Assembly: GCA_946479505.1 (NCBI GenBank)
Contig: CAMLGC010000002.1
Coordinates: forward strand, 1 to 64,000
Direction of reading: 5' to 3'
Origin: an uncultured Sphingomonadaceae bacterium
GTDB lineage: Bacteria; Pseudomonadota; Alphaproteobacteria; Sphingomonadales; Sphingomonadaceae
DNA: 64,000 bases
Numbering within the stretch: position 1 is the first letter of the stretch; each line of letters opens with the position of its first letter. The translations under genes and the position numbers were made by a program. Of the stretch, positions 63,572 through 64,000 are shown piece by piece. The notes beneath the pieces are model-generated. The model saw only the letters and a list, made by a program, of their open reading frames with translations. It ran no database searches and had not been told where the DNA came from.

Positions 63572-64000
63572 GCGCTTGAGCCTGATCCACGCGCCAAGCG
63601 CCCACCAGCCGAGCGCCCAGAGCGCGCCGAAGCTCCAGCCGGCGATCACGTCGCTCGGCCAGTGGACGCCCAGATAGACCCGGCTGCACCCGATCGCGAT
63701 CACGAGCAACACCGCGACGACGAGGATGAAGCTGCGCTGCGCCCGGCCCTCGACCACTTGGACAAGCAGCGTCGCGAGCGTGAGATAGACGATCGCGCTG
63801 TTCGCCGAATGGCCGCTCGGGAAGCTCTTCGACGAAACGTCGACGAGATGATTGATGACCTCGGGACGCGAGCGGGCGACCACATATTTGGCGAGATCGA
63901 CCGCGATCGAGCCCGAGAGCGTTGCGGCCAGCGCCAGCGCCGCGGTGAGCCACAGCCGATGGAGCGCGAGGAAGCCGAGGATCAGCACCACGGCGAGCGT
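63557..64000 (-). CDS. PAP2-family phosphatase, 5' end outside window
   Basis: C-terminal part (about 147 residues visible) of a membrane phosphatase of the PAP2 type, usually acting on lipid phosphates such as undecaprenyl pyrophosphate or phosphatidate. The three motifs are present: KYVVARSRPE, FPSGHSAN and SRVYLGVHWPSDV (catalytic His). Helices lie around the motifs. The N-terminus continues past the window edge, with no start codon visible before base 64000 that would give a complete protein. It converges with the CoA-ester lyase, overlapping by 15 bases. Confidence 0.9.
   Translation of the reverse strand, partial: TLAVVLILGFLALHRLWLTAALALAATLSGSIAVDLAKYVVARSRPEVINHLVDVSSKSFPSGHSANSAIVYLTLATLLVQVVEGRAQRSFILVVAVLLVIAIGCSRVYLGVHWPSDVIAGWSFGALWALGWWALGAWIRLKRSQAG

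Overview
This 64 kb window is a very GC-rich, densely coding piece of bacterial chromosome, most likely from an alphaproteobacterium of the Sphingomonadaceae (Sphingomonas or a close relative). That assignment is inferred from gene order and family content: DUF1674 - rsmB - rpe - heparinase - purH, rpmF - plsX - fabH - ihfA - merR, a class I PHA synthase with a phasin, a CC_3452-type exported protein, and one long bifunctional RelA/SpoT enzyme. Nearly all of it looks like vertically inherited core genome. I see no insertion sequence, prophage, CRISPR array, tRNA or rRNA. No stretch above about 250 bases lacks a gene. The first gene (GMC oxidoreductase) and the last (PAP2 phosphatase) are cut by the window edges.

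Layout. 1-6.7 kb: GMC oxidoreductase, ammonium transporter with a DUF2007 protein, TldD protease, CHCC zinc-finger protein, an ABC ATPase and an exported protein. 7-14.3 kb: nadB, a class-A-beta-lactamase-like lipoprotein, polA and a MOP-type flippase. 14.3-21.8 kb: leftward purH/heparinase/rpe/rsmB block ending in a 44-codon remnant that looks like an internally deleted htpX, then divergent DUF1674 and an AsmA protein. 22-25 kb: leftward rpmF-plsX-fabH-ihfA-merR. 25-36.9 kb: MAPEG, metallohydrolase, fused pabBC, aspartate aminotransferase, periplasmic MsrA, HIG1 protein, cobalamin adenosyltransferase, ergothioneine genes egtB-egtD, a DUF1176 lipoprotein, 3-hydroxyacyl-CoA dehydrogenase and a nucleoside transporter. 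37-43.7 kb: queuosine-precursor transporter, argB, yggT, folD, marC, DUF2189, murA and a Crp/Fnr regulator. 43.7-51.4 kb: clpS, phasin and PHA synthase, an AlaC-like aminotransferase, DUF2061, HxlR regulator, exported CC_3452 protein and rsh. 51.5-56.1 kb: a sugar-transfer locus with a GtrB-like transferase, a methyltransferase, GtrA and a large STT3-like GT-C membrane protein. 56.2-64 kb: Cys/Met-metabolism PLP enzyme, tightly overlapping lgt - midA - GNAT - pgeF, acyl-CoA synthetase, CoA-ester lyase and PAP2 phosphatase.

How it works together. Several blocks are obvious functional units: phospholipid and fatty-acid initiation (plsX-fabH), PHA storage (phaC, phasin, a cluster of TGC/GCA palindromes resembling PhaR sites, plus an acyl-CoA dehydrogenase), ergothioneine synthesis, lipoprotein and envelope maturation (lgt, pgeF) and one-carbon/folate metabolism (pabBC, folD). 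The points most worth a second look are the htpX-like in-frame deletion, the GtrA/GtrB/STT3-like locus, the phasin with two well-placed starts, the adenosyltransferase that appears to start at CTG, and several dispersed palindromic or tandem intergenic repeats.
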